Shown here: positions 53,301 through 63,543 of the stretch, piece by piece | Layout: every line of letters starts with the position of its first letter | How positions within the stretch are numbered: the first letter of the stretch is position 1 | DNA from: Nemopilema nomurai | Taxonomy: Eukaryota > Cnidaria > Scyphozoa > Rhizostomeae > Rhizostomatidae | Length of the DNA: 64,000 bases | Assembly: GCA_003864495.1 (NCBI GenBank) | Contig: ML133388.1 | Coordinates: 1,054,738-1,118,737 of the forward strand | Direction: 5' to 3' | Notes under the pieces: model-generated | The model's database searches: none | Told to the model about the DNA's origin: nothing | The model's input: the letters and a program-made list of their open reading frames with translations, nothing else | Position numbers and translations under genes: made by a program

Positions 53301-56300
53301 TTTCAGAAATGTACACCATTTCTTCCCGGGAATTAATCTAAAAAATTGTTACTGGTCGAACAAAACTAGAAAAATATGAAAATGGCTAACAAAGCATCTG
53401 ATCTGAATAATCTAATTTTAGCTTAATCTTAATCTTGATTTTGACATAATCCGGATTATCATGAAATCTGAATCCTGATTATGAGGTGATTACCTCTTGC
53501 AGTGGATCAATGAGAACTGAGGATGGTCGCTCAAACTGCTCAAACTGCTCGCCTAGATTCTCCCCGAGCATCCCCATGATCAGACCAAACTGCGCCAAAT
53601 CCAAGGTCACGTAGACTGAAGACAGCTTACCGGCGATTGTCATATCCGGGACTAGATGAAAGAGAAAGGTTACTGCTAAATCCTGAGGCACTTCATGTAT
53701 CCATGATTTCACTCTTGGAGTTGGTGACTTCATGGAGATAAAGATGATAATGATAACTAAATATAGATATCAATAGTTTATAATGATAAGCATATAATGA
53801 GAATCAAAGGCAGAATAAAATGACCTGTATATTGCCAATTACCTTGTCTGCCAAAAGCCCATTCCAAGTTTCTCTCCACTATGAGCTCGATTCGACATGT
53901 TTCTTTCATCAATTTTCCACCCTTGAAAAGGAATATCAGGGATAGAATACAACGTAACACTTGCCAAATTACTCGCTTAGAGGAACAAATATTGACCTAT
54001 AATTTTTTATTATTCAAGAGGTACATAAATTTTTAAGTTCTTGGATCAGAAGATAATAAAATCTAAGAAATCATACATTTCATAGATATCTTCAATCTCC
54101 AGTAAAAAACAGAATAATGAATATGTATGTATATTGACAGCAAAAAGGGAAAAAAATCTCGAGCCATTTATCTCGAGGCAAATTAGATCATAAATTAACT
54201 CTATTATGAGAATAGGTTCAAAAGACAGAATGCGTACAAACTCGTACAAACGCAGCAAAATTTTTTTTCAATCAATCAATTTTCTCATCGATGATTCAAC
54301 ATTTGGCGCTGTTTATAAACCGAAAGGCCGCCGGTTCACACATGTTAAGAAAAAAAACTTGAATTTTATCTCATTTCTTCGAACAATTTTAATTAATCAA
54401 TCCGGGATATTGTTTCTACAATTTCTATGTTGGCTGTGTCCATTTCAAAATTAGCAGCAAAATTATTGGCAAATGTTATGACAAAATGATTACCAACCTG
54501 CCTCTCGAACCCAAACGACATGTTCTCGTGGTTGGACTGATTCGTCCTCAAGGCTGCGAAAACCTCCATGTCCACAAGGCCAATGTTGATGCAGTCAAGC
54601 AGGCGATCCTCTGATTCAGCAATCGACTCTTGGCTTATCATCCTTGACACTGACTTTTCCGCTGCGATCAAAACTTCAAAATTACGATTCCAGTCAAAGG
54701 TGCGTTACATAGGATGTTATATACATTCCAATTAACATAAAATTCATAATAAAAAAAAGTAAATAACATTTTTCCAAAATAAAATAAATAAATAAATATA
54801 TTATTCCAATTGACATAAATAAAATTCATATCATACTATTGGCTTGAGATTTACGGGATATTCAGATTTAAGTTTAAAACTCGAAATATATCTATCTTCT
54901 ATACTTTTATGCATGTCCCGTTTTCTGAATAAATGAGCTAATTAACTTAGATCTTTAGACTTATGTTTCCAAAAGAATATAGATTCTAGGATGCCCAGAT
55001 TTTGCACTAGATTTTTTATACGTATTGATATGTAAAACTTATGCTGCATGCTTTATTGGTTAACTGGTTATGCTTTAGCTATTTTTGGAATAGCCAGTAC
55101 ACCAGTATGAGGGCAAAACTACAGTGTGAAAAACAAATAAAAGCGACCTACTATCAGAAGAGAGTTGATTTGATCTGAATCTTGAAGCAGTTAGCTTTCC
55201 AGAAATAGAATCCGGCGACCCAGCATACTGAAATGCGTTCGCCACGACGATGTGGCCAAGCGAAGCACAAGGATGTCTTGTGAACTGGAGGATCTTGGCA
55301 GAATAAGGGTAGGGGTGTCTGCCTCAACATTCAAAGATACTCTGGCGGCTCTGTTTGTTATGGCATAGACCTAGAGCAAACAAAGTGAACAAAATTAGTG
55401 TAAGGTCTTCTAAACAGTGCTCTCCTTCTACGGGGTCTCAGCTCAAAGCAGAGCGTCACTTCAAATCATTGTTTAGTGGGATGGTATCTAACATGCTTGT
55501 AAAAATGTAGCCCCGAAATTAGGTTCCCGCTCGCACACCGGACCTCATTGATCACGTGACAATAAACACGAGGGGATTCCTCTGATATTCTACGTGGGGG
55601 AGTCCCTCTGATATTCATAAACTGCATTGTCGAGCCTATGGGCTACATATTGATCGCATCTCCAACTTCCTTCAGACATACATCATAATGAACCCAGTCA
55701 ATGTCAAACCTCATTTCCCTGACTTGCAGCCCTGATTCTTCCAAGAACTTCTTGCAGCTGCAGAAAATGCTGCGCAAAGGCAATTACTTCCGAAAGAAAC
55801 CGCTGCGTGTGAACATACTGCACTGACGCCATTTTCAATTCCAGCCTCATGTCGAAATCTCGTTTCAGGAACGAGTCTGGCTCTCCATACCTTCGAAGAC
55901 AATAGTCAGCATGAGAAAGACAGGTCCAAAGCATTAGACGGACTGCTAAAAAACAATGTCTTTAGCATAAGGTCAGCTCGGTGGCGTTCTATTGTTGCGA
56001 AGCAGAGTAGTCTTAATTATATGACACGAGTCTACGGTGGGTTGAGCAAGAAAGCATTCGCTTGAATCTACAAATCAACATAAGCATTAGGTACTTTACT
56101 GACATTAAGTACTTAAGTTGCAAATGCCGAGTTCTGCTAAAATAGTGAGAAGAAAAAATGAGAGTGTATTGTGGTAATATATGAGAGTTTAAGTCCATAT
56201 TGTGGTAATAATATTGATGCATTGCATTGAAAAAAAGGAGTGTAATCGATTGTAGGAGCATAGGCATCTTTGCAAATGTATTTGGTGATTTTGGCACAAC

Positions 56301-59300
56301 CAATCGGATAAAAAGCCATGGAATACCTGAAGAAAGTGAACGCCAAGGCTTGGTCTCCGTATGTTATGAACCTGAAATAAAACGAAGCAGATAATATATC
56401 AGAAAAGGATAAAGGATGCTAATAAAATAAGAGGAGGGTTTTTATTATTTAGGTTATGCATAGGATTAACATATTGGTATTCAAAATGAAAATAAGTCAA
56501 TCTTAAAAAACTGCAATCGAATCAAAAACGGTTGGCACAAAGTGACCACATTTCTAGCACTCTAACGATAAGTATGTGTTTCAAATATCTCTACAAATTC
56601 TTCATTACAGGTCCTTCTCCAATATCTCTATTTCTACAGGTTCTTCACTGTCTACCAATTCTAACTGAATACATGCTGCAGAAAAACATTGAAAAGTATG
56701 CTGTCGTAAAATACTGGAATGTATACTATACTGTACCATAAAAAAGTATCAAACAAATACACAGGAGGCTTCTGGCAGCCCAAAGCTGAGGACAAAAAAA
56801 CAAGAAATTTGAGGAATAAAATTTCGAAGTAGTTTGCTAACCTCTCTTTGTACAGGCTGCCATGTGGTGACATGTCACACAAACTAATGTACCCAATACT
56901 CCCTGTCACTTGCTGGTCTGGTCCTCTTTGCTCCACATCGAAATTCAAATTGGAAACAACAGAGTGTGCCAGGGGGTAATTCTCTTTATTAAGAGTGGCT
57001 GACAACGACTTCATTGACACTTTAATGTCCGTTCCGACCACATGCTGACTCATCAAGATACTATGCTCCGTATCAATCTCTAGAGAAGAAGAAAGCATGC
57101 TTCAAATACCCAGCAAAAGATCTAAAACAAACAGTTCACGATCTAAAGATTTTATGGGTGTCAATTACGTTCATACGCGTGGATATCTCTATCATTGCGA
57201 ATGGAAACTGATGTGCACTAACTCAAAATCCTCTTTGCTTTTCATAGATAAGCATGCGTTCCTTGCGGATCAAAGAACAGGTCGAGATGCCTTGATAGAA
57301 CTTCGCATACAAAGGCTCACCTTGGGATTGCTCAATGCTGTCAACAGACTTCACAGGGCTTGATTGTCCTGATGACGAGGCTGGAGGGGGCGGTGCTCCA
57401 ATGCCGAAGAACTCAAACACGACGACCCACGTTTGCAGGTTGACAATCAAATCCAACGAGTTGAAGGCGATGTCGATGTATTTGCTTACCTAACAAAAAT
57501 CAGCATGTAAAACGAGCCTCGGAAAAGAGAAAAACCCATAGAGCATTAACTTATAAAACCAATTCCGGATCCATAGTGTCGATAGTTTGAAACGTTTTAG
57601 AGAACCAACTAGGAAGCTACTGAGAGGATTTCTCAATTCTTGCTATGTTGCAATCTCTGTCCGTTGAAGGAAAGAAGGTAAACCACAATGCAAAGAGGAT
57701 CATAAACGCCCCTCATTGTTCAGCCATCATAAACGCCCCTCATTGTTCAGTCATCATAAACGCCCCTCATTTTTTAGCCATCATAAACGCCCCTTATTGT
57801 TCAGTCATCATAAACGCCCCTCATTGTTTAGTCATTTGCTACCTGAAACTTATATGAAAGGTTTAAATTCGATTTTTAATAAGCACCCCGGCCAAAAAGA
57901 ACCGTCCTGAAAATAAAATAAATGTAAGCACTGCCTTTGAAAAGAATATACTGCAAAAAATGTTAACGAGGGTGTGGCGTTTATTTAAGTATGCACAAAA
58001 TACAAAGAACAAAGGCTAGTCTAAAGACTTAACTAGCTCCCTTAAACAATATTGAATTCCTCATTGAACTATAAAGCAATTTATACTTACAAATATTTCA
58101 CCGTCAGCAACATCACGACTGCTTTCGTCTATCAAAAGAACCTTTATCTTAACCCAAGATTCTTCGCTTTCTCTTTCGACAAAAGATTCTTCCTCGTATT
58201 CGTCTTCACCAAAGTTCTCTTTATTAAACGACAAATGTGGATGCGAGGGGAACTTCCTTTCGCTATGCATCATGGGTCGCAGAGGTGAGATACTCGGCTG
58301 CCAAGTCCTCTTCGGGGAGAAATTCAACACTGATGGTAAAGACGTCGATAGAACCATTGGATCGTAAAACATAGATCCCTCTGGACAAGAGCTTGAGAGT
58401 CGTGAAGTCAAACTAACATTGTGTCCGATGTTGCGTTTATCGGAATTGGACGATTTCAGAAGGTAGCGATTTGATGGGTCTCCATCGTGAAGAAGATCCT
58501 CTACTGTAAGCTCTCCTAAATTCACAGAAACCTCACTGACAGGTTTATTGAAATTGTTGTATCCAAAAATGAAGTCTTCTAGTCGAATGTTGGCAAACTC
58601 CCGCTCTTTGTCATGAATCTCCACGCTAAGTGTGACGTCAATTCGGACGACCTCAAAGGAGGCGCTGAACCTCGTATGAGATATGTTTACGGCCTCTTCT
58701 TCATGGGTTTCCAGGGTCATCTCAATATCCGAAGGAAACATGAACTCGTTATGGAGTGACTCCTTGTCGTCCAGCGGCTTTGGAGAGACACTATAAATAC
58801 AAGGCATAAAGGATTTTAGGGATTTAAAGACTTCTAAATCATATGAACATTGAAATGCAGCGTAGAAGGGTTAAGGACTGAAAAATGAACACAATGCTTT
58901 GAATTTAAATCGTTTGAACTGATCTCAAAATACGTAGCTTTTAGTGAAAATATACAAGGTTACAACCTATAAAATATCAGGCTATTATTTATGAAACCAA
59001 TAGACTAGAGCTATTTCAAGCTTTTAATGAAATTCGTGGAAGCTACGATAGAAGAGGGTAGGTTAACGAAGAAATTCTACTCAGAATAGACATTGAGAAT
59101 TAACTGACTTTGGAAGTTTGTATCACGTAGCCAAAACAAGACAAACATCGACAGAAGAGCAATTGGAGAAAATTATCGTTCGACACTCCTCGGGAGTTGA
59201 TCAAATACTGAGAAAATAAGGCTGCGTTTACACGAGGAACTTTGAACGGTTCTGTATCCTGTACCCTTCCGCGTAGTTACGGATGGCTTCCCGCTCACAC

Positions 59301-62300
59301 GACGTCTTTGGAATCGTTCTTTTTATCAATTCACGCATGGCGAATTGCCTCCAGCCAAATTTCCTCTTGCTTCATTTCCTTGCTTGCTTCATTCACACGA
59401 GAATTTTTCAGTGCGGTTCCATACGGTACTTACTTTCTAGGTGGACCCGTCAGTTCTCGTGTAAACGCAAGGTCTATTCGTACCTATTTGGTACCGTTGC
59501 CCTTAAAACAAAACCTAATTGAGGATCGAAAGCCAAGTAAACACCAGCTGCTTCAGAAAAATAATCAGAATAAGAAAAGCGGGTTTCCATAACACCGTCT
59601 TCTTGGATAAACTGAGAGAGATCGACAATACAACCAAACTTAAAACAACCAAAGACGTACCCTCTTGGCGACGGCGATGTGACGTGTGGAGTGCTGCACT
59701 GACTTGCCATCGACGAAACACTGTTCAGCTCCAAGCTACTCGGCTGTTTAGCAGGGCCTGACAGTGCATTTAGCGTCTCCAGGACTTGATTGTATGTTTT
59801 CCCAGAGAGCTCTAGCTTCAACACCTTCGAGATGCGCCCCTCGACCTTAAAACTCGGCTCTTTGCGCACAGTGCAGCCGCTTACAAACGGTTCGTCCTCC
59901 ATTAACCGGTCAATCACTAACTGGAAACCGGTTTCATGAAGAATCTGAATCCACTCTAATGCCTCGCTTTCACCTGCTGTTTCCGTGGAAACGCTCTCTT
60001 CCCTCAGTTTCTCTAAAGTTGGTTTCCGCCGCCTGGGACGTTGAGATTGACGGGCAGGGCTCGAAAAAGGACTCAGGGTCGAGGCTTGCCTCGGTTGCAA
60101 CAGATCAAACGTAGTGATTTTCCCGAACTCGAGGTCAGAAAGTTGTGGTGCCTGCAGCGAGATGGAAAAGAGGCTAACATTGTCGATGCCTAAAACTATT
60201 CTATCGATGGAACCATCTTTGGTTAGTTCGGCTGCAGCCAAGTCGTCCTCTGCCTTTGCAATATGAAAATTCCGAATAGTTATTTGACCAAGGTTGCCAA
60301 CAAGCAAGTCAGGGCTATTGAATAGCCGCGGAAACACAATAACTGGCGTATCAATACAAATATTCACAGATAACTTTCTGGCCTTCTTCCTCAAAGGCTT
60401 TTCAGCAACAAAGCCATCGTCAAGCAATTGTCCTTTATTATTGGGTGAGACTGCCTTCTCGGAGTCTCGCTTGGCAGTCACAAACTCCTTCGCAGCGTCA
60501 GCAGCTGCAGTCTGGATTGACTTTGCAGCAGAAGCTGCGTACTCGCGAAAGTCGCCTGCGCAGAGGGAGAGTTCTGCCAGGAATTCCCCTGAGTGAACAT
60601 AGCGAGCTGAGGCGATCTGACACTCGATATTCATTTCCACGGACGAAGCATCGCCGGGTTTAGTGAATGTAAAAGAGAAGGCTTTGTAGTCCGAATCAAT
60701 ACTTGAAGTTTCAATCCTCCCCCCGTCCTGATTGCAGTCTCCTATTGACAATATGCAGCGGTGAATAAGGCTTTCGGGTGTCAGGTCGAGAACTTCCACT
60801 CCGCCCAATGAGCCTCTGACGACCTGATTGTGGCCTAAATCGGCTGAGAAGTCAAGATCAGCGACGGTGACTGCTGCCACTCTCTGTGCCACTTTGGCAC
60901 CACCGGGTCCGCAAATCCCGTGAGCCAGCATAATGCTTACTCTTTGCACGTTGAAATTCACTTGCATCTTTTCCTCTGAAAAGTCCTGAAAAACAACGCG
61001 CAAGACAGTCTCAAACCCGGCAGCAAATAAAGATGTAGTAAAAAATCAAAGAATAAGTGATGAATGGCCTTGCGATTTAATTTGAGAAATTATCATTACA
61101 GCGAGCATAGAACTACAGCCAGCGTATTCAACATTCCAAAGAGTTGGCCAAATACCGTATTGTGCCAACATCTTCTTTGCTCGCGGCTTATACCTCTATG
61201 ACGAACAAGTTCTGAATTTAAAACTGAACATTGATAACAAAATTCAGTCTTGCTGAACCCAAAAAAGGAGTGACATGCGACAACTAAAGCCTTCAGTGCT
61301 TCATAGCAAATGTCATTCAAGAAATCCGGCTACCATTTTGAAGTTACCTCAGTTTGAGCATCGCTTTGTGACGATAATGAGGCACCTTCGCCAGCTGCCA
61401 TTGGTTTCTTTAGACTGGTTTCAGCTTGCGTCAAAGTAGGTCGTGGCCTAGAATCCACTTGCAAAGCATGATCTATCACGCTCATTAACTCAACAATGGT
61501 CTCCTGATTAGCTGGAAGGAAATTTGTCCGTCATAAGATACAACATTTTTCGTCTCCTTCGTTAACATAAATTCAAGTTGGAATGCAACGTAAGAAGAAA
61601 ATCAATTTGATCAGAGTCAATCTGATTTTTCAATGAATAGCATTTACAGTTGCAAAGTCAAATCAATGTTGAAATGCTACTTGTACCCACTATGGAAGGA
61701 TTTATACTTTCTGTTATTAACGTAATCTAGAGATATCTTACAATGTGAAGAAAAATTCTAAAATGATTATCGTTACATCAAAAACAAGATTGACAAATCC
61801 AAATTATCAATGAGAATCTCTATGAATTAGAATTAATAAAATATTTATATATAAGTGCTTAAATATTAAATATGCATATTATTTTTTTAATTAGATTTAC
61901 AGATGCTAATTATTATTATGCTGAAAATTTAACAGAAATCTTTTCAACCAAAAATATTTGGTTGGGTGAAATCTGGTATTTCACAGAAAATACCTGGCTA
62001 TTACAGGCAGGAAAATGATAATTTACCTGAAAAATTTTGCTAAAAAAACTGTTCACTATAACAACACTTCCGCTTTACAAACGGGTCAGATACATACCAA
62101 TTACACTAACTGAACTGAAATTCAACGAAGCGATTCTATGAGGTTGCTTCTCGCCTCCTTCAGATGGCATCAGCTCGGAATCGACTTGTTGATAGTTTAT
62201 CCGTATGAGAGCATCAGTGCTTCCGAGTTCATCTATGGAATGAAACATTATAATTAGTCTAAGGTCAACTCAAAATGGAGTTTTTAGCGTATTGATATTC

Positions 62301-63543
62301 TATCAAAGGCTGATATAATGCGAGTCATGTTTTTCTAGTAGTCTTTGTGGAACGAAATAAAAGATTGTAATTGGCAAATGCTAATACGTTTCTTTAACGA
62401 TCATTTACATGATTTGAAAGCTTGTATTTTCATAGACCCTTATCTTGAAAGACAAATACGACAATAAAATAATAACTCTTTTCCTAGGCAAACCCTTTAT
62501 TGTCCCATATACATGTCCCATATGAATTGAATCTTGATCTTGTAGTTATGAAGCAAAGTAGGACTACAGAAGTTGGAAGATCTAAAATGCAATATCTCGA
62601 CGACAAGAAACTTTGCAATAATTACATAAATTCAGCTGCTAACCTACAAAACATTTTCCCATGCGCGAACTGGACAAGAGCAGACTATATTCAATCACAC
62701 CTTGATTAATACAGAATAAAATTGATGAATGATGTCTCACCATTGCTATAACTGCCACTTTTCGCCTCCTGAGAGGAAACCAATAGCCGGTACTCTGGGC
62801 CAAACGTCTGAATGGCATCAATGATTAGCAGTGAGTGCAAAACAAAAGAGACGGAGAAGTCACAAGGACGCTTTACGTACTCCGTCTCCACTCTTGCCAC
62901 TTGGAGCTCTGCCACGGGTCGGCCTAGGAGAAGAAAGCGTAGAAATTGCTGGAGATCACTTTAACTAGAGTCCGGTGGACACTTGAGCTATCAGCTCAGC
63001 TGAGCTCCATTCATGATTTTGTAAGTAAGCTGTTTGCTTTAGTGAGCTGCCTAGCGAGCTGATAGCTTAGAACGCGCGTACACTGCATATTTACTTGCAC
63101 GCGACAGTATTCAACATGTTGAATACCCAGTGCCGATGGCATACGCCATGAAATCCCATAATAAGGCATCGCACACTTGAGGAAACAGCTTACGGCAACA
63201 TTCACAAGTGAAGCTCAGCTTAGCTGATAGCTCAAGTGTGCACCAGGCTTAATATCGATTAAAAGCATATAGCAATATCAAGAAAACCTGCAAATGCCTC
63301 TAATGCACAAGCAAAGCATACACACTATATATAGAAATTTTCATTCGAAAATGCTGAATCGAACTACGTCTAAGTCTCTTCTCAAAATTCATCAAGTATT
63401 TCTTACCTCTGCTGTTCAATCCAAGGGACACCTTATCGATCTTGAAATTGGCAACAGCCAAGCAAGATTCAACGAGGAGGTCGTGCGCACGCTTGTGCAG
63501 AACGGAGAGCTCTCTATGAGGAGTCGCCTGAGCGTCGCTTGTC
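30478..63543 (-). CDS. VPS13D: Intermembrane lipid-transfer protein VPS13D (partial, N-terminal quarter off the edge)
   Basis: Bridge-like lipid-transfer protein; in animals VPS13D acts at contacts of the ER with mitochondria and peroxisomes and in mitochondrial size control and clearance. About 50 minus-strand exons encode roughly 3,400 residues, running from the DAIQTFGPEYRLL region (first exon seen 63407-63543) to the stop at 30478. The human protein has about 4,390 residues, so roughly the first 1,000, including the chorein N-domain, lie beyond 64000. The VPS13D identity, against VPS13A/B/C, rests on close matches such as NKTGIPLIFR, AAGQFEEHERARSLTPLLF, ASVQYVHTQRF, DYYNRNVSGWEPFIEPW, ILGNPMGLIHDVS and the ricin-B-like insertion. 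Segments are described separately. Two oddities are a one-nucleotide deletion in exon 55152-55370 and no detectable UBA domain. Junctions near 53173-53193 and 51072-51432 are unresolved. Confidence 0.97.
30651..30905. repeat. Dispersed repeat, copy 1
   Basis: In the last VPS13D intron. It aligns in the same orientation with 37948-38185 over about 240 bp: GAAAAAGCGGAA, GCATACTTAA-AGTACTTTTT, ACACTCCT-AGAGTATG, AAACG-TGGAA-ATAACC, the AC-CTAGAGGGT block and a degenerate end with TTTAGAAGA. No inverted ends or coding capacity were recognised; it is probably a short non-autonomous element. Confidence 0.75.
32714..37539 (-). CDS. VPS13D: VPS13D: end of the rod and C-terminal ATG2_C-like helical region
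   Basis: Exons: 37390-37539, 37068-37217, 36467-36606, 35922-36106, 35307-35380, 34066-34233, 33462-33668 and 32714-32964. The first four complete the rod (VNMSLAHGFGLSVINSIPEEIVFATF, DNQLFGSSYPVLLFPTPL, KRGLGFPVVSLEDANIEL). The next ones form the conserved amphipathic-helix bundle that docks on organelle or lipid-droplet surfaces in VPS13/ATG2 proteins: SVLGSLDILGNPMGLIHDVS, MEGLVKRGNLGGLL, DHLLAGIKGLGMGVIGGLTSM and FFTGIGKGLVGTVAKPAAGV. The intron after 34233 holds the pentanucleotide array. Confidence 0.95.
34413..35183. repeat. (ACTAT)n pentanucleotide array
   Basis: About 0.7 kb of tandem ACTAT/TATAC with variant units (ACTGT, ACTTT, ACAAT, ATTAT). Variants are grouped: runs of alternating ACTGT-ACTAT occur near 34630-34680, 34785-34825, 34905-34925 and 34980-35000. 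A mixed block containing ACAATCCTATACTATACAAT recurs near 34680-34740 and 34826-34890. It lies wholly within the VPS13D intron between exons 34066-34233 and 35307-35380. Confidence 0.97.
37948..38185. repeat. Dispersed repeat, copy 2
   Basis: In a VPS13D intron (37540-38345), same orientation as the copy at 30651-30905 and diverged from it by many substitutions. It shares the GAAAAAGCGGAA start, the CATACTTAAAAGTACTTTT core and the CACTAGAGGGT segment. A fragment with CGACACTCCTCGGGAG at about 59178-59216 may be a third, truncated copy. Confidence 0.75.
38346..40638 (-). CDS. VPS13D: VPS13D: ricin-B-type lectin-like domain
   Basis: Exons: 40518-40638, 39775-39996, 39393-39465, 38766-38935 and 38346-38450. 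The first three encode DRHLVLDVVEGQKVILSRK, KRSQLWRMNAKGQLLHVGSS, LVLDIAGSYSERRGFAPLVL and TQTWTFEDGLLRC. These are the three repeated [hydrophobic]-D-[hydrophobic] and Q-x-W units expected of a ricin-B-like beta-trefoil. The insertion is characteristic of the VPS13D branch, which helps to exclude VPS13A/C. The exon at 38766-38935 ends at a weak donor (ATG|GTGGGA), chosen because it alone keeps the phase. Lectin activity is not implied. Confidence 0.92.
41070..44631 (-). CDS. VPS13D: VPS13D: SHR-BD region
   Basis: Exons: 44420-44631, 44171-44248, 43793-43937, 43497-43594, 42665-42742, 42066-42192, 41820-41892 and 41070-41229. They join in phase to a sequence from SVYSPYWLVNKTGIPLIFR through YQGPLWCNSFSLESV, FVTKFQLENRSKYSLAFAQRHM, LPGAITLFHWPRSDFDPLLCVR, HCYWSGGFKIDKECSFHVNMR, LPPPFRIDNLSK and HSVPYALDEPSL. 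Each block has a close counterpart at the same place in human VPS13D, without a large insertion or loss. Donors here include the less common GTTTGT (43497 exon) and GTTTGC (42665 exon). Confidence 0.95.
45011..48268 (-). CDS. VPS13D: VPS13D: VAB-like beta-rich adaptor region
   Basis: Exons: 47901-48268, 46761-47248, 45690-45909 and 45011-45193, all phase-consistent. The sequence runs RLDLNVTSALLEMIYSTKSSW, RAPFVPFLLRNRSGCQISF, VRFESRDKMRHK, VHQIVVQVNGWQPSTPVTVDK, then ARKVITVRSSLIISNKLDVPMEV, PGHTISLVHHLVLVNLLP, and KSGKSVPLHS through RPIILNLKI. In VPS13 proteins this is the Vps13 adaptor-binding region, a set of beta-rich repeats that receives organelle-targeting adaptors. The repeating N-x-[LS]-x(2)-[PE] turns (LRNRSGC, ISNKLDVP, VNLLPVE, VNKTGIP) are visible. 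Length agrees with the human protein. Confidence 0.94.
48706..50434 (-). CDS. VPS13D: VPS13D: segment where the UBA domain is expected
   Basis: Exons: 50204-50434 (ERPLTISLQSLEVFSCILA ... ALSIIDPVTVLIEL), 49280-49588 (LSYHDIKLFLRIFESAQ then a Ser/Asp/Glu-rich stretch) and 48706-48976 (VTGTVLSFCLIDDCGNNDIPL ... DYYNRNVSGWEPFIEPW). In human VPS13D the UBA domain, which binds ubiquitin, sits between the KLFL-type and FCLIDDC-type blocks. Here those blocks are separated by only about 75 residues of acidic, low-complexity sequence (SDDSKALEDSNSSAENEPC...) with no UBA signature (no LxxLGF or helix-three pattern). The 303-bp intron between the exons contains no frame resembling a UBA. Confidence 0.93.
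50068..50187. repeat. 13-bp minisatellite with 39-bp higher-order period
   Basis: Nine units of a 13-bp motif, GCGGCTSATADTN-like, arranged as a higher-order repeat of three variants (39 bp: GCGGCTGATAGTG, GCGGCTCAAGATA, GCGGCTCATATTT). It lies in the VPS13D intron, starting 17 bp past the donor of exon 50204-50434. Confidence 0.92.
50924..55890 (-). CDS. VPS13D: VPS13D: middle of the rod
   Basis: Exons: 55710-55890, 55152-55370, 54498-54661, 53843-53921, 53494-53651, 53173 or 53193 to 53337, 52722-52962, 51933-52154, 51433-51554 and 50924-51071. Conserved stretches include MASVQYVHTQRF, LNVEADTPTLILPRSSSS, ELIVERNLEW, DMTIAGKLSSVYVTLDL and TDTEIIVVEDNSSMDTAAVIL, which are typical VPS13 repeat sequences. 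The 55152-55370 exon has an internal frameshift (see its own entry). The 53 kb exon may end at CAAG|GTTTCA or at GAACT|GTACCT; only the second keeps the phase for the next exon. Between 51433 and 51071 the phases (0 then 2) do not join, so a small exon or another donor is missing from my model. Confidence 0.88.
55152..55370 (-). pseudogene. VPS13D: VPS13D exon with a one-nucleotide deletion
   Basis: The exon enters in phase 0 from ...QGNE and must leave in phase 1 to join TEKSVSRM, so its length should be 1 mod 3; it is 219 nt. The upstream part reads VSLNVEADTPTLILPRSSSSQDILVLRL in one frame. The downstream part reads GHIVVANAFQYAGSPDSISGK in the next frame. The two together match the continuous VPS13 pattern (hydrophobic-P-xSxS-xxLV-x-LG-x-hydrophobic). 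The missing base lies at about 55255-55262, where the minus strand has CTTGGCCAC. As written, the frame stops after about 25 further codons. Only this exon is affected; everything after it remains conserved and open, so a sequencing or assembly error, or a very recent mutation, is more likely than an old pseudogene. Confidence 0.85.
56327..63543 (-). CDS. VPS13D: VPS13D: first visible part of the lipid-transfer rod
   Basis: Exons: 63407-63543, 62741-62923, 62098-62232, 61348-61511, 59661-60985, 58091-58790, 57321-57489, 56842-57079 and 56327-56371. All internal junctions close in phase. Recognisable conserved stretches are SVSFVLHSLLIIDAIQTFGPEY, ANQETIVELM, NICIDTPVIVFPR, GNLGQITIRNFHI and NLQTWVVVFEFFGIG. 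Two exons are exceptional: 59661-60985 (1,325 nt) and 58091-58790 (700 nt), against a typical 80-240 nt. The long one includes an Ala-rich helix (residues around AASAAKSIQTAAADAAKEF) and a Ser/Pro/Arg-rich linker, and the 700-nt exon has an acidic, disordered-looking end. These are probably the VPS13D-specific flexible insertions between beta-strand repeats of the groove. Confidence 0.93.
57701..57835. repeat. 27-bp minisatellite, five units
   Basis: Exactly five tandem units of CATAAACGCCCCTCATTGTT plus CAGCCAT with few substitutions (for example CAG/TAG, GCC/GTC). It lies in the VPS13D intron between exons 57321-57489 and 58091-58790. Because 27 is a multiple of three, two plus-strand frames stay open across it, which explains the short repetitive open frames seen there. 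Confidence 0.95.
59220..59472. mobile_element. MITE, about 250 bp, in a VPS13D intron
   Basis: The left end, TGCGTTTACACGAGGAAC (59223-59240), is the inverted complement of the right end, GTTCTCGTGTAAACGCA (59453-59469), apart from a one-base indel. Subterminal sequence is also palindromic (GAACGGTTC-GTA against its complement near GCGGTTCCATACGG). No coding capacity. It is bounded by AAGG-like sequence on both sides, which may be the target duplication. Superfamily not determined. Confidence 0.75.
62969..63249. mobile_element. piggyBac-like MITE flanked by TTAA
   Basis: Imperfect terminal inverted repeats of about 35 bp: the left end has GGTGGACACTTGAGCTATCA then GCTCAGCTGAGCT (from 62974), and the reverse complement of the right end has GGTGCACACTTGAGCTATCA then GCTAAGCTGAGCT. 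TTAA occurs at 62961-62964 just outside the left end and at 63249-63252 at the right end, as for piggyBac-type insertion. The interior includes a further inverted GAGCTGATAGCTTA motif and a perfect 20-bp palindrome, GTATTCAACATGTTGAATAC (63107-63126). It lies in the VPS13D intron between exons 62741-62923 and 63407-63543. Confidence 0.75.

Noticed and set aside
57645..57910. Repetitive peptides with 9-residue period
   Set aside because: They result from the 27-bp minisatellite in an intron of the opposite-strand gene.
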